Source: G963677445 sp963677445 (GTDB lineage: Bacteria; Bacteroidota; Ignavibacteria; Ignavibacteriales; Melioribacteraceae). From it: DNA of 64,000 nucleotides. The position numbers were made by a program, and so were the translations under genes. Shown piece after piece: positions 7,810-17,327 of the stretch. The notes under the pieces are model-generated. The model had not been told where the DNA came from. It searched no databases and saw nothing but the letters and a program-made list of their open reading frames with translations. Location: assembly GCA_963677445.2 (NCBI GenBank), contig CAXXGF010000030.1, positions 4,197 to 68,196 on the forward strand, read 5' to 3'. Position 1 is the first letter of the stretch. Every line of letters starts with the position of its first letter.

Positions 7810-9828
7810 TTATTTGAGATTCTCTGAAACTATTTCGGCAATATCCTTAACCTTTACTTCATCCGATTTATCAAATGTTTTCAAACCATCTGAAAACATT
7901 GTCATGCAGAAAGGACAGGCAGAGGCAATAGTATCGGGATTTGTTTCCAAAGCCTCCCGGGTTCTTTCCTCATTTATTCTTTTGCCTTCAAGCTCTTCCA
8001 TGAACATGCGTCCTCCGCCTGCTCCGCAGCAAAATCCTTTGTCGTGGTTTCTTCCCATTTCGGAAGTGCTTATTCCGTCGACACTTTGCAGTATCTGCCT
8101 CGGTTCATCATAGATATTATTGTATCGGCCGAGATAACATGAATCATGAAAGGTTACTTTTTCAGTTTCAGAATTATTTAAACTAATTTTCTTTTCTTTT
8201 ATCAGATCATTGATCAGTTCGGTATGGTGAATTACTTCGAAATTGCCACCAAACTGAGGATACTCATTTTTTAATGTGTTAAAACAGTGAGGACATGCCG
8301 TAACAATTTTTTTAACACCATAACCGTTGAGAACTTCCACATTTTCCTGAATCATCATTTGCGCAAGGTATTCATTACCCAAACGCCTCGCGGTATCGCC
8401 GTTGCATTTTTTCTTCTGAGCCAAGTATTCTGAAATCAACTCCCCCTTTTTTCATTATTTCAGTGAAAGCTACCGAAACTTTTTGATAGCGGGAATCGAA
8501 CGAACCGGCACAGCCAACCCAGAACAGCATATCACAGTTACTGTCTTCGGCCATTGTTTTAACATCCAGTCCTTCAGTCCATTCAGCTCTGTCCTGGGGA
8601 TTAAACGCCCAGGGATTAAAATTTGTTTCAAGATTTTTGAACACTGAATTTAATTCATTTGGAAAACTGGCTTCCATTAAAACAAGATTTCTTCGCATAT
8701 CTATTATCGAATCAACATGTTCTATTGTCACCGGGCATTCCTGCACACAGGCCATACAGGTTGTGCAGGCCCATAGTTCATCAGCGGTAATATAATCATT
8801 AACTAATGTTTTATCTGTAATACCTTCCTTCTCCTCCACACCCGAAAGCATCAGGGGAGCCTTTTCTTCCAGTCTGTGCCTTATATCCACAATGATTTTT
8901 CTTGGAGATAAAGCCTTGCCTGTGTTTGCTGCCGGGCATGATGCTGTGCATCTGCCGCATTCGGTACAGGCATAACCGTCGAGAAGCTGTTTCCAGCTTA
9001 AATGCTCAATATCTGCGGCGCCGAATTGTTCCGCTTCCTCATCCTCCAGATCAATCGATTTTAACGCATATTTTCTATCACCCGTTTTAGAAAGTTAATA
9101 TACATTTGGAATCGATGTTATAACATGGAAATGTTTTGAATATGGAAGGAAATTCATAAACCCGAATATCACGAGAATATGAATCCACCAGAATATTTCA
9201 TACCATTGCTGAGCATTATCCGACACAGGATTGAAGAAAAAACCGGCCAGCCAGTGTGAAACCGGTCTCAGTTCCCACTCCGTTGCCATAAAATTATTCA
9301 TGGAGTACTGAGCCATATTCTGGCCAAACATCGATATTACAAACTATTGTAATCAGTGAAAGAATAAAAATCGCGTCAATTTTTCCTTTTAAACCAACTT
9401 CCAGTCTTTCAACTCTAAAAATTATTCTCCTCGAATATGAAACTAATAATACAAAAAGAAGAGACAAAGACAGAAAGATATCCTGACAAAGATATCCAGC
9501 AGTAATCAATGAAAATACCGGTCCGAGAAAATGGAAACGAAAATCCTGAATAAAATCCCTGAATTATTGCCTCCAGCACCGCAAAAACGAAAACCATGAA
9601 TCCCCAGAAGATGATGAAGTGGAGAATTCCCGCTAATGGTTCGCGAAGTAATTTGCTCTGTCCGAATGCTACCCGAAGAACATTGCTGAATCTCTCACCC
9701 GGTTTATCAGTTCTGTTTGTTCAGGTAACCCGATTTTTAGGTACCCGATTTTCTTCATTAAACTAAAAACATGGGAAACCAAATGAACCAATAAAAACTA
9801 AAATGAACAATATATTCTTTAATTCCAT
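7810..9828 (-). CDS. Membrane Fe-S oxidoreductase, ETF:menaquinone oxidoreductase / HdrD-like, multiply frameshifted
   Basis: Joining frames from an ATG at 9828 gives a protein of about 672 residues. The N-terminal NarI/cytochrome-b-like membrane domain (about residues 1-240) contains His-bearing helices such as GILHFIIFWGFMVFVFAVLE and IFWWIHILVIFGFMNF. Two 4Fe-4S motifs follow (CTECGRCTASCP at about 8960 and CTTCMACVQECP at about 8750), then two CCG domains (GCAGSF...TACPHC and DSCYLGRYN...FCCGAGGGR...ACPFC). This is the architecture of the membrane-bound iron-sulphur proteins that pass electrons from ETF or thiols to menaquinone. At least five frame changes break it (within about 8420-8450, 9080-9100, 9300-9340, 9420-9600 and 9720-9780). 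The nearby acyl-CoA dehydrogenase supports a role in acyl-CoA oxidation. Confidence 0.8.
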
Positions 9829-9855
9829 CTCGAATCCGGTATTTTCACAAATATT

Positions 9856-10434
9856 TTATGCTGGCAGTTTGGGAAATTTTTTTGAGGCGACTGTATAAAT
9901 ACTTATCGCTGAAGCTATTTTTATCAAATCCCATATTGAGAAAATAAGAGCTCCTGAATAAAGCGCTTCACTGAAGTTTCCACCGAAAAACAAGCTGAGA
10001 TAAAGAGTTCCGGTAAAAAGTATGACAATAGCGCCTAAAAGCATTGAAAATGCAACTGTAAGAAAACTGTTATCTTTTCTGACCACATAACCAACAAGAA
10101 ATGCGGCTAAAGGAAATGCGAGCAGATATCCGCCTGTCGGTCCGAATAATTCCTGCGGGCCAAAACTAAATTCGGCAAATACCGGAATTCCAATAAGGCC
10201 TGCTCCCAGGTATGCTATCTGGCTGTACATACCATTCCTGGCGCCGAGAAATGCTCCGGATAAAAGCACAAGCATCGTCTGAAGTGTAAATGGCACCGGC
10301 CGTACAGGAACCGCAACCTGTGCCGATAAAACGGTTAATATTGAGAAAGAAATCACCCAAAATAATCCGGAAGATTTTACCCGCCGTAAAATTTCTGCCA
10401 GGCTGCCGGTTTTGGAGTATAGTTTCACTGTCAT
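9856..10434 (-). CDS. bioY: Biotin transporter BioY
   Basis: Substrate-binding S-component of an ECF-type vitamin transporter in the inner membrane, 192 residues with about six helices. The BioY core is clear: AQVAVPVRPVPFTLQTMLVLLSGAFLGARNG (about 44-74; P-x-P-x-x-P-F-T-x-Q) and FGPTGGYLLAFPLAAFLVGYV. No ECF ATPase or T-subunit gene is in the window, so it may work alone or share an energising module encoded elsewhere. It lies 27 bp after the Fe-S oxidoreductase start region and 20 bp from the hydrolase gene, and unlike its left and right neighbours the frame is intact. Confidence 0.92.
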   Translation of the reverse strand: MTVKLYSKTGSLAEILRRVKSSGLFWVISFSILTVLSAQVAVPVRPVPFTLQTMLVLLSGAFLGARNGMYSQIAYLGAGLIGIPVFAEFSFGPQELFGPTGGYLLAFPLAAFLVGYVVRKDNSFLTVAFSMLLGAIVILFTGTLYLSLFFGGNFSEALYSGALIFSIWDLIKIASAISIYTVASKKFPKLPA

Positions 10435-10454
10435 TATTACCTCTGAATTTTATT

Positions 10455-11279
10455 TTATTTTATTTTTCTGATAAATTTTATTGTCTGTTCTAATAAATAA
10501 TCAAATTTATTGTTACTTTCCTGAAAAGGATGGACAGTATTAAATGTATGTCCGGCTCCTTCAATAATTTTCAACTCAGTAATGTTTTTATCTGACGCTT
10601 CATATAACATTTCTGCTTCCGGCAAAGGAACAGCCAAATCCTGATCTCCGTGAAGTATCAGCCATTCTTTATTAAGCTTTTCAGCAGCTTTAATTAAATC
10701 AAGCTTTTTAATGTTTTTATTGAGATCTTCGAGAAAAGATTTATTCATTCTCATTACCTGGCCGGTTCGCTGATTGACAACTTCAAAAAAACCGGTCGCG
10801 AGCCAATCTTTCTTTTGTCTTTCCGAAAACCTGTCAGCTTTTGCTATAGCGGCCCAGGTTATAAGGCCCTTCACTGCCCGATGTCCGGCGCATAACAATG
10901 CCACTCCCCCTCCCCGGCTGTGGCCAAGAAGGAAAACAGGCTGGTTGCTGACCGGGCCAAAATAGCCTGATATGGTTAATTCAATAATCGTATTGAGCTC
11001 ATCAACCTCACGTGACAATGTGTTTTCCGCAAATTTGTCAATTCTGGTAAATTCGGTTGAATTGCCTTCTATTCCATTTCGGCTGAAATTAAATGTTACC
11101 ACAAAACATCCGGATTCAGCGAGGATTTTTCCTGCTTCCGGAACAAACCCCCAGTCTTTGAAACCTTTGAATCCATGCGCGTATATCACATTAGGTCCCT
11201 TGCCGAGGTTCTCCTCACCATAAACGGTGATGTTTATTGTTTCATTATCAAATGTGTCTGTTTTATAGTTAACACTCAT
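10455..11279 (-). CDS. Alpha/beta hydrolase (dienelactone hydrolase/esterase-like)
   Basis: A 274-residue cytosolic serine hydrolase. The oxyanion segment is IYAHGFKGFKDWG (33-45), the nucleophile elbow GHSRGGG contains Ser121, the acid is probably in LHGDQDLAVP (about 209-218) and the His in GAGHTF (about 238-243), so a complete triad is visible. A helical insertion lies between the nucleophile and the acid. No signal peptide is seen. The substrate cannot be assigned; related proteins are described only as serine aminopeptidase-like or esterase-like. It may be co-transcribed with bioY, 20 bp downstream. Confidence 0.8.
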   Translation of the reverse strand: MSVNYKTDTFDNETINITVYGEENLGKGPNVIYAHGFKGFKDWGFVPEAGKILAESGCFVVTFNFSRNGIEGNSTEFTRIDKFAENTLSREVDELNTIIELTISGYFGPVSNQPVFLLGHSRGGGVALLCAGHRAVKGLITWAAIAKADRFSERQKKDWLATGFFEVVNQRTGQVMRMNKSFLEDLNKNIKKLDLIKAAEKLNKEWLILHGDQDLAVPLPEAEMLYEASDKNITELKIIEGAGHTFNTVHPFQESNNKFDYLLEQTIKFIRKIK

Positions 11280-11496
11280 GCTTTCTATATTACCGGAAAT
11301 TGAGATACTATCGTCAAATATACCAATTAAGCTAACAAATTTAACAATTCGGTAAATTAAAAGAAATTTATTTTTATAAAAAGCTCAGTTTTGGATATAT
11401 TTTGAATACCAATAAAGTGATTTTATGATCGCCCGATTCATTAAACAGTGTACAAATAACTTATTTCTTATACTACTTAACAGAAAGTAATAACGA
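11280..11496. promoter_or_regulatory. Divergent intergenic region
   Basis: This 217-bp AT-rich region separates the leftward hydrolase-bioY genes from the rightward acyl-CoA dehydrogenase run and must hold promoters for both directions. No palindromic operator or RNA gene was recognised. Confidence 0.4.
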
Positions 11497-12644
11497 ATGG
11501 ATTTTAATTTTTCAGAAGATTTGGAATTATTACGCCAATCTGTAAGAGAATTTGCGGATTCGGAAATTAAACCACTGGCAGCCTCAATTGATATCAACGA
11601 AGAGGTGCCGCGGGAATTAATAAAAAAAATTGCTGAAATGGGCTTGCTCGGAACAGGCTTTCCTGAAAAATATAACGGCGGAGGTTTTGGGGAAACAGGA
11701 TATTGTATCGCGCAGGAGGAAGTAACAAAAGCCTGCGGCTCCACCGCGGCATTAATCGGAGCTCAATCATTCCATTGGCGCTAACGCGATTTTTATAGGA
11801 GGTTCAGAATATCTTAAAGAAAAATATTTACCCTCTCTTTGCGCCGGGGAAAAACTTGCCGCTTTCGCCCTTACCGAAGCTGAAGCCGGTTCTGACGCCT
11901 TCAATCTTAAAACCTCCGCCCGGTTTACTGATGGACGCTGGGTGCTTAACGGCGAAAAAATATGGATTACAAACGCCGGAATCGCTGACGTGTTTTCCGT
12001 TTTTGCCCGCACTCCCAAAGGTATTACCGGGTTTGTTGTGGAAAAAGATTTTCCGGGAATTACAATTGGTCCCGAAAGAAAAAAAACTTGGAATTAGAGG
12101 AAGTGTAACAAATTCGATAAATTTCTATAATGTAGAAGTGCCTAAAGAAAATATGATTGGCGCTGACGGTCGTGGATTTTTAATCGCTATGTCGACTCTC
12201 GACGCCGGCAGACTTGGCATCGGGGCCTGCTGCGTTGGAGCCGCCAAAGAAATGCTGGAAATATCGGTGCAATACGCGAATCAACGCAGGCAGTTTAATC
12301 AGCCGATAAGCAAGTTCCAGGCTGTCCAGTTTATGCTTGCAGAGATGACAATAAAAATTTACGCGATGGAAAGTATGCTCTATCGCGCGGCGTCAAAATA
12401 TGATGAAAAAGCGGATATAAGCAATGATGCCGCCATTGTTAAACTTTTCTGCTCGGAAGGAGTGTCGGAAGTTGCCGATATGGCCCTGCAGATTCATGGC
12501 GGCATGGGATTTTCAAGAGAAATCCCCGTTGAACGTTTTTACAGAGATGCCCGGATACTCAGAATTTTTGAAGGCACCAGTGAAATTCAGAAGCTGATTA
12601 TCAGCAGAAAAACAATTAAAAATAATGGAAAATGGAAAATTTAA
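11497..12644 (+). CDS. Acyl-CoA dehydrogenase, frameshifted twice
   Basis: FAD enzyme catalysing alpha,beta-dehydrogenation of acyl-CoA and passing electrons to ETF. The frames rebuild a normal protein of about 380 residues: N-terminal helical domain FSEDLELLRQSVREFADSEI, FAD/substrate motif AFALTEAEAGSDAFNLKTSA, WITNAG, then the C-terminal domain with RRQFNQPISKFQAVQFMLAEM, the LQIHGGMGFSREIPVERFYRDARI signature and IFEGTSEIQKLIISR. Frame changes occur near 11766 (before HSIGANAIFIGG) and in the A-rich run near 12077-12087 (before KLGIRGS). The general-base Glu is expected in IFEGTSE. The stop is directly followed by the hisA ATG, suggesting one transcript. Confidence 0.88.
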
Positions 12645-13401
12645 ATGCCCGGTTTTCTGGTTATACCTTCGATTGACATCAAGGATGGAAAAACTGTAAG
12701 AGTTGTTCAGGGAATCCCTGAAACTTAACTGCCCGGAATATAATAATGATCCGGTGGAAACAGCCCTGCTCTGGAGAGCAGAAAATGCCAAGTGTATTCA
12801 TGTTGTTGATTTTGCGACGCGGCCCTCAATCATTCTCATAAAAATTTTGAAATAATAAATGAAATTTGTGAGTCAGTTATTATTCCGGTGCAGCTTGGAG
12901 GAGGTATCCGAAGTTTTGATGACGCAAAGGAAGCGATGGAGCTGGGAGTATTCCGGCTTATTGTCGGTTCACTTGCTTTTGAAAAGCCTGAAGAATTCAA
13001 AAAAATCATTGAAACTTTTTCTCCCGGTAAAATTGTCGCTGCCATTGATATTATCAATGAGGAAGTTGTTACTCACGGAAGACTTCATAAAACCGGGATG
13101 CATTTCCTCGACTATGCCGAAAAGCTGAAAAACCTCGGCGCCGGAAGATTTTTAGTCACTGATGTTAAAAGAAACGGCATGTTATCGGGACCTAACCTTG
13201 AACTTTCGAAAAAAGTTGCGGATATTACAGGAGGAAAGGTAACACTTTCAGGAGGCGTCGGTAATGTCACTGATTTGTGGAATGTTCGAAATGCGGAAAA
13301 AGATGGAATAGACTCGGTGGTTATCGGCAGAGCGTTTTACGAAAACAGGTTTCTCCTGCATGAAAATTTGGCGTGTTGCCGAATCAGGATTATTTAATTA
13401 G
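12645..13401 (+). CDS. hisA: Phosphoribosylformimino-5-aminoimidazole carboxamide ribotide isomerase (HisA), frameshifted
   Basis: Histidine-biosynthesis isomerase of the TIM-barrel type. Pieces in several frames give MPGFLVIPSIDIKDGKTVRV, then DPVETALLWRAENAKCIHVVDF, LNHSHKNFEIINEICESV, IPVQLGGGIRSFDDAKEAMELG, LVTDVKRNGMLSGPNLEL, VTLSGGVGNVTDL and VVIGRAFYENRF. Asp10-like (SID) and Asp in VTDVKRNG are the expected acid/base pair. A last frame change near 13350 extends the tail to SCMKIWRVAESGLFN with a stop at 13399-13401. Frame shifts lie at about 12720, 12815-12825 and 13350. The start ATG is adjacent to the acyl-CoA dehydrogenase stop. No other his genes are in the window. Confidence 0.85.
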
Positions 13402-13410
13402 GAAAATATC

Positions 13411-13975
13411 ATGGATAAACCTTCTGATTTTATACGTGCGAGCAGTTTTTGGGCTAATATGTTCAAGTCTCCCGATAACAAAACCGATCTGGAAAATGTT
13501 CTCATGGCCATGCCTCCTTTCAAAGGATTTGACAGAAAACATACCAAACTTTTCATGCAGCTTATTCATGACCGGTTATATCAGGCAAATGAGTATATTT
13601 TTTACCAGGGTGACCCCGGTATTTGCCTGTATATTATCCGTGACGGCGAGGTTTTAATTTCACAGACTGATGAATTTGGCCTCGAACACGAACTGGTTAA
13701 GTTTTCAAGAGGGGATTTTTTCGGGGAACTTGCTCTTATTGATGATGAATTTCGTTCAGCCTCAGCAGTCGCACTTAAAGAGACTCATATCGCTGTCATC
13801 TTCAAACCAGATCTTGATGAGTTCATCGAAAAGTTTCCAAGACATGGGATTTCAATTCTAAGAGGTATTTCGCAGATTATCGCAACACGTCCTGAGAAAT
13901 GTAAACCAGGATTATATGACCTGTTATCACTCTCTCTTAAAAATTCAGGAGGAATCAGGAGATGGAAAAGATTAA
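13411..13975 (+). CDS. Cyclic nucleotide-binding (cNMP/Crp-like) domain protein, one frameshift
   Basis: A protein of about 187 residues with one cNMP-binding beta-roll: MPPFKGFDRKHTKLFMQLIHDR, YIFYQGDPGICLYIIRDGEVLISQ, FSRGDFFGELALIDDEFRSASAVA and LDEFIEKFPRHGISIL. The phosphate-binding cassette reads FFGELALIDDEFRSASA. No DNA-binding domain follows. A one-base shift in the C-rich spot near 13892 restores the family-like tail TRLRNVNQDYMTCYHSLLK, ending at a stop at 13973-13975. This overlaps the next ATG by 14 bp. Without the shift the frame runs on into the next gene and falsely suggests a fusion. The role is unknown. Confidence 0.75.
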
Positions 13976-14430
13976 TAAAATTCTTGCCCCGATTGATTTT
14001 TCAGATTTTTCCAAGCACGCTCTCAAATATTCCGTTGAAATGGCCGAGCACTTCAGCGCCGAACTTTTTCCTTATTTATGTTATCGAGCCATCCTTTTAC
14101 CCTGCTGATTTCAGCATGGGACAAATTTCTGTTCCATCAGCTGAACTTGAAACAATAAAACATGCCCGTGAACAACTCGATTTGCTTGCCGAAGAAAAAA
14201 TCGGTAACCGGGTAAAGTATCTTACCATGATTAAAACCGGCAGGCCTTTTGTTGAAATTATCGATACCGCATCGGAAGAAGATATTGACCTTATTATTAT
14301 TTCAACTCATGGTCATACCGGTATGGAGCACCTTCTTTTTGGAAGCACTGCCGAGAAAGTTGTAAGAAAAGCTCCCTGCCCCGTGCTTACTTTAAGAGAA
14401 CCATTGAAAGGATTCCGATTCAGAGGTTAA
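13962..14430 (+). CDS. Universal stress protein (UspA family), one frameshift
   Basis: Starts at an ATG after a strong AGGAGG-like site (about 13948-13953) with MEKINKILAPIDFSDFSKHA, the classic first beta-strand and Asp of UspA. A shift in the T/C run near 14073-14080 leads to FLIYVIEPSFYPADFS. The C-terminal ATP-binding motif DLIIISTHGHTGMEHLLFGSTAEKVVRKAPCPVLT is complete (G-2x-G-9x-G(S/T) pattern), so nucleotide binding is likely. Length is about 156 residues after repair. It is preceded by the cNMP-binding gene with a short overlap, so the two are probably co-translated. Confidence 0.85.
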
Positions 14431-14443
14431 ATACAGATAAATT

Positions 14444-15238
14444 ATGTCGAACGAAACCGAAAAAATACTTTTCATTCCTACTTGCTGATAACCATTCAGG
14501 CAGCCGCGAATTACTCAGAAATCTGATCGCGATATTAAAAACAGATTATAACAAACTGGAATCACCAGGCATTGTTCTGGAAGATCTGAAAAGAGAATTT
14601 TCAGAATTCCAGGCAATAATTCATTTTATTGATGACTTTAAGAATTACAGTGTATTGCCCGTTTCCGATAGGTTGAAGTTTTTAGAAGAGCAGCTCGAAA
14701 ATATAAATAATACAGACCAGAGAATATATAACAATATTTCAATAAAGTTTGAATCAAAAAAAACAGGTGGTTACAATATCTAATACGTTCAACCCTGCAA
14801 TATGTAATATCTGAACTGGCGAAAGATGATAAAATTGATAAAGTCTGGATATGCGAATCCCGACCGGCTCTCGAAGGAAGAATTGCCGCGTCCGCTTTCG
14901 CTGAAAAAGGAATTCCGGTCAGGCTGGTACCCGAAAATATGCTTGGATACGCGGTAAAAAACGCCGACCTGGCGCTGCTTGGCGCTGATAGTATTCTGGA
15001 TAACGGAAATATTATAAACAAATCCGGCAGTCTGCCGCTCGCTGTTCTCTGCCGTTATTTTAATATCCCTCTTTATGTTCTGGCCGATAAAACTAAGTAT
15101 TCATCTTTTAGTAAATTTTCTCCTCTGCAGAAATCAGAAGATGAAGTTTGGTTGGGAAAACCTGATAATGTTGAAGTAACAAATATCTACTTTGAGGAGC
15201 TAAGCCGGGAACTTATTACCGAAGTTATATCGGACTAA
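14444..15238 (+). CDS. eIF2B alpha/beta/delta-like protein, frameshifted
   Basis: The joined frames give about 265 residues: MSNETEKILFI, LADNHSGSRELLRNLIAILK, a helical region to about 14760, VVTISN, STLQYVISELAKDDKIDKVWICESRPALEGRIAASAFAEKG, then LALLGADSILDNGNIINKSGSLPLAVLCRYFNIPLYVLADKTKY. The last block is the hallmark GAD..L.nG...NK.GS..lA of the eIF2B / MtnA / ribose-1,5-bisphosphate isomerase superfamily. Bacterial members are usually sugar-phosphate isomerases or unassigned, not translation factors. Frame changes are near 14480, in the poly-A at about 14757-14764, and near 14790. The specific reaction is unknown. Confidence 0.75.
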
Positions 15239-15383
15239 ACCGGCAGAACCAAACCCAAAAGGAAATTCAGAAAAATAGTCATGCGTGTTCTCGCGATCGG
15301 CTTTATTTTTCTCTCACAAATTATTCGGAACGATTTTCGATATCAATCTACTCTGTTCAATATCCTGTTAATTAAAGCAAGAA
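15239..15383 (+). other. Short intergenic stretch with an orphan 45-codon frame
   Basis: Between the eIF2B-like gene and element A lies an ATG at 15281 (MRVLAIGFIFLSQIIRNDFR...) open for 45 codons, whose last 11 codons run into the terminal repeat of element A and stop at 15416-15418. The ribosome-binding site is weak and the product is not recognised. It could be a gene cut by insertion of the element, or chance. Confidence 0.2.
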
Positions 15384-15949
15384 TCAGAACTCCTGATCAC
15401 GGTTATAAAAAACAATAACTTACATGGATGTATTCGCAAAATAAAATCGCGGGATAATTCGATAAGGAAACAACTTTGGCAGGTATTTCTTTATCTTATC
15501 GAATAGTGTTCTGAACCAATACATTGACATTTTTTTATTTTCAAAAATGATTTAATTTGAACGCCATTTTATGCATCTCCTACAGAGATGTTTTTCAGGG
15601 GGTCTATTCTATTCTACCCCATTGGGACGTTCCGCACTAATGGGAACCTATACAAGGTTCTTTTTATTTCATTTGCCTTGTATAGGCAAAAATTATTGCG
15701 GAACGTCCCCCTGGGGTAGAAAATTGTGAATACTATAAGACAAAATCCTTGTAGAGGATTCACAAACCACCCAGGATAATCGAACACCTTAAGACATCCT
15801 CGATAAACCCTGATCGATAGAATTTCAATTTTCTAATACATCATGTATGGCTAAGAAAAGACTTTGTCAAGTAATAAATGGATAACAATTTCATATGATA
15901 TTTCCCAAAAATTTCCGCGATTCATTTTGCGAGGAGTAAGGAGTTCTGA
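15384..15949 (+). mobile_element. MITE-like element, copy A (566 bp, terminal inverted repeats)
   Basis: Bounded by the perfect 11-bp inverted repeat TCAGAACTCCT (15384-15394) and AGGAGTTCTGA (15939-15949), flanked by GAA on both sides, a likely 3-bp target duplication. A second subterminal inverted repeat pairs 15434-15452 (TCGCAAAATAAAATCGCGG) with 15915-15932 (CCGCGATTCATTTTGCGA). The interior holds hairpins: CATCTC/GAGATG at 15574-15590, a long nested hairpin with arms 15612-15636 and 15697-15721 enclosing CCTATACAAGG/CCTTGTATAGG, and AATCC/GGATT near 15746-15762. No convincing reading frame is present, so it cannot move itself. Copies B and C are in this window. Confidence 0.75.
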
Positions 15950-15981
15950 GAATATAATTGTTAAGAGCCGAAAAATATAAA

Positions 15982-16007
15982 AAAGGCGGAAAAATCTTTC
16001 CGCCTTT
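15982..16007 (-). terminator. Rho-independent terminator of asnS
   Basis: AAAGGCGGAAA pairs with TTTCCGCCTTT around a short loop, with a T-run on the minus-strand exit side (CCTTTTTTATA). It lies 22 bp beyond the asnS stop codon. Confidence 0.85.
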
Positions 16008-16028
16008 AATCGTGCCTAATAAATTCTG

Positions 16029-17327
16029 TTATGGTGTGTTCCTGTAGATCATCCTCGGGAATGGAATCGCTTCTCTTAAATGATCAATTCCGCAAATCCA
16101 TGAAACTGTTCTTTCCAGGCCCAGGCCGAAACCGGAATGAGGAACAGACCCATATCTTCTCAAATCCAGATACCATTCAAAGAACTCCTGAGGCAGTTGA
16201 TGCTGCTCAATTCTTTCGAGCAGGTAGTCCAGGTTATCTTCTCTCTGGCTTCCGCCAATGATCTCGCCATATCCTTCAGGAGCGATCACATCAACAGCGA
16301 GTGCGACTTTGGGATTTTCAGGGTCACGTTTCATATAGAAGGCTTTAACTTCGGCCGGATAACGATGAATCATTACCGGGCGGTCATATTCCTCCCCTAT
16401 CACGGTTTCATCAGCCGCGCCGAGATCATTTCCCCATTCAAATTCATGACCTTTTTTATGCAGAAGCTCAACCGCTTCGGTATAGGAAATTCTTGGGAAA
16501 GGCCTTTTAATATTCCGGAGTTTTGTTACATCCCTTTCAAGCGCTTCGAGGTCTTCCAAGTTATGTTCAAGAACCTGGGCGACAATATATTCGAGAAATT
16601 CTTCAGCGAGGTCCATATCATCATCCAGATCAAAAAATGCCATTTCAGGCTCAACCATCCAGAACTCGGTCAGATGCCTTCTGGTTTTTGATTTTTCAGC
16701 CCTGAATGTCGGACCGAAAGTATATACTTTACCTAATGCCATCGCGCCCGCTTCGGCATAAAGCTGACCAGACTGGGTAAGATAAGCTTTGCCAAGATCG
16801 AAATACTCGGTTTCAAACAGGGTTGAAGTTCCTTCACAGGCGTTTGGTGTTATTATTGGCGGATCAAAAAGAGTAAAACCATTTTTATCGAAAAAGTCCC
16901 GTATAGATTTTACAATCCGGTGCCTGATCTTCAGAATTGCTACCTGTCTTTTTGAACGCACCCATAAATGCCTGTGATCTATCAGGAATTCAATTCCATG
17001 TTCTTTTGGAGTGATAGGATAGTCATTCGATTCTCCAATCAGATTTAATGATTTTACGTCAAGTTCATATCCGCCCACAGCGCGCGGTTCTTCTTTTACT
17101 ATTCCTTTCACCTCAAATGATGCTTCCTGGCTTAGATTTCCGGCAACTTCAAATTCTTCCGGAGTAAGATTGCCTTTAAAGGCCACACACTGCACATATC
17201 CGGTTCCATCTCTCAGAACCAAAAATTTAACTTTCCCGCTCGATCTTTTATTGTAAAGCCAGCCTTTTAGGGTTACCTCGGCGCCGACATGATCTTTAAG
17301 ATCCCTGATATAAACTTTTTCTCTCAT
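16029..17327 (-). CDS. asnS: Asparaginyl-tRNA synthetase
   Basis: Class IIb aminoacyl-tRNA synthetase charging tRNA-Asn. The N-terminal OB-fold anticodon-binding domain is at about residues 5-105 (VTLKGWLYNKRSSGKVKFLVLRDG). Class II motif 2 is visible as FGPTFRAEKSKTRRHLTEFWMVEPEMAF, and motif 3 as GFGLGLERTVSWICGIDHLREAIPFPR. THLTEFW-type HLTEFWMVE and the Asn-specific context (no GAD or insertion domains) separate it from AspRS. I start it at the ATG giving MREKVYIRDLKDHVG; a longer frame would need a TTG nine codons upstream. It stands alone, with its own terminator and a long untranslated region upstream. Confidence 0.95.
   Translation of the reverse strand: MREKVYIRDLKDHVGAEVTLKGWLYNKRSSGKVKFLVLRDGTGYVQCVAFKGNLTPEEFEVAGNLSQEASFEVKGIVKEEPRAVGGYELDVKSLNLIGESNDYPITPKEHGIEFLIDHRHLWVRSKRQVAILKIRHRIVKSIRDFFDKNGFTLFDPPIITPNACEGTSTLFETEYFDLGKAYLTQSGQLYAEAGAMALGKVYTFGPTFRAEKSKTRRHLTEFWMVEPEMAFFDLDDDMDLAEEFLEYIVAQVLEHNLEDLEALERDVTKLRNIKRPFPRISYTEAVELLHKKGHEFEWGNDLGAADETVIGEEYDRPVMIHRYPAEVKAFYMKRDPENPKVALAVDVIAPEGYGEIIGGSQREDNLDYLLERIEQHQLPQEFFEWYLDLRRYGSVPHSGFGLGLERTVSWICGIDHLREAIPFPRMIYRNTP

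Noticed and set aside
13411..14430. A 339-residue fusion of cNMP-binding and universal-stress domains
   Set aside because: The junction is out of frame with both families. One-base shifts restore a normal cNMP tail (TRLRNVNQDYMTCYH) and a normal UspA start behind its own ribosome site.
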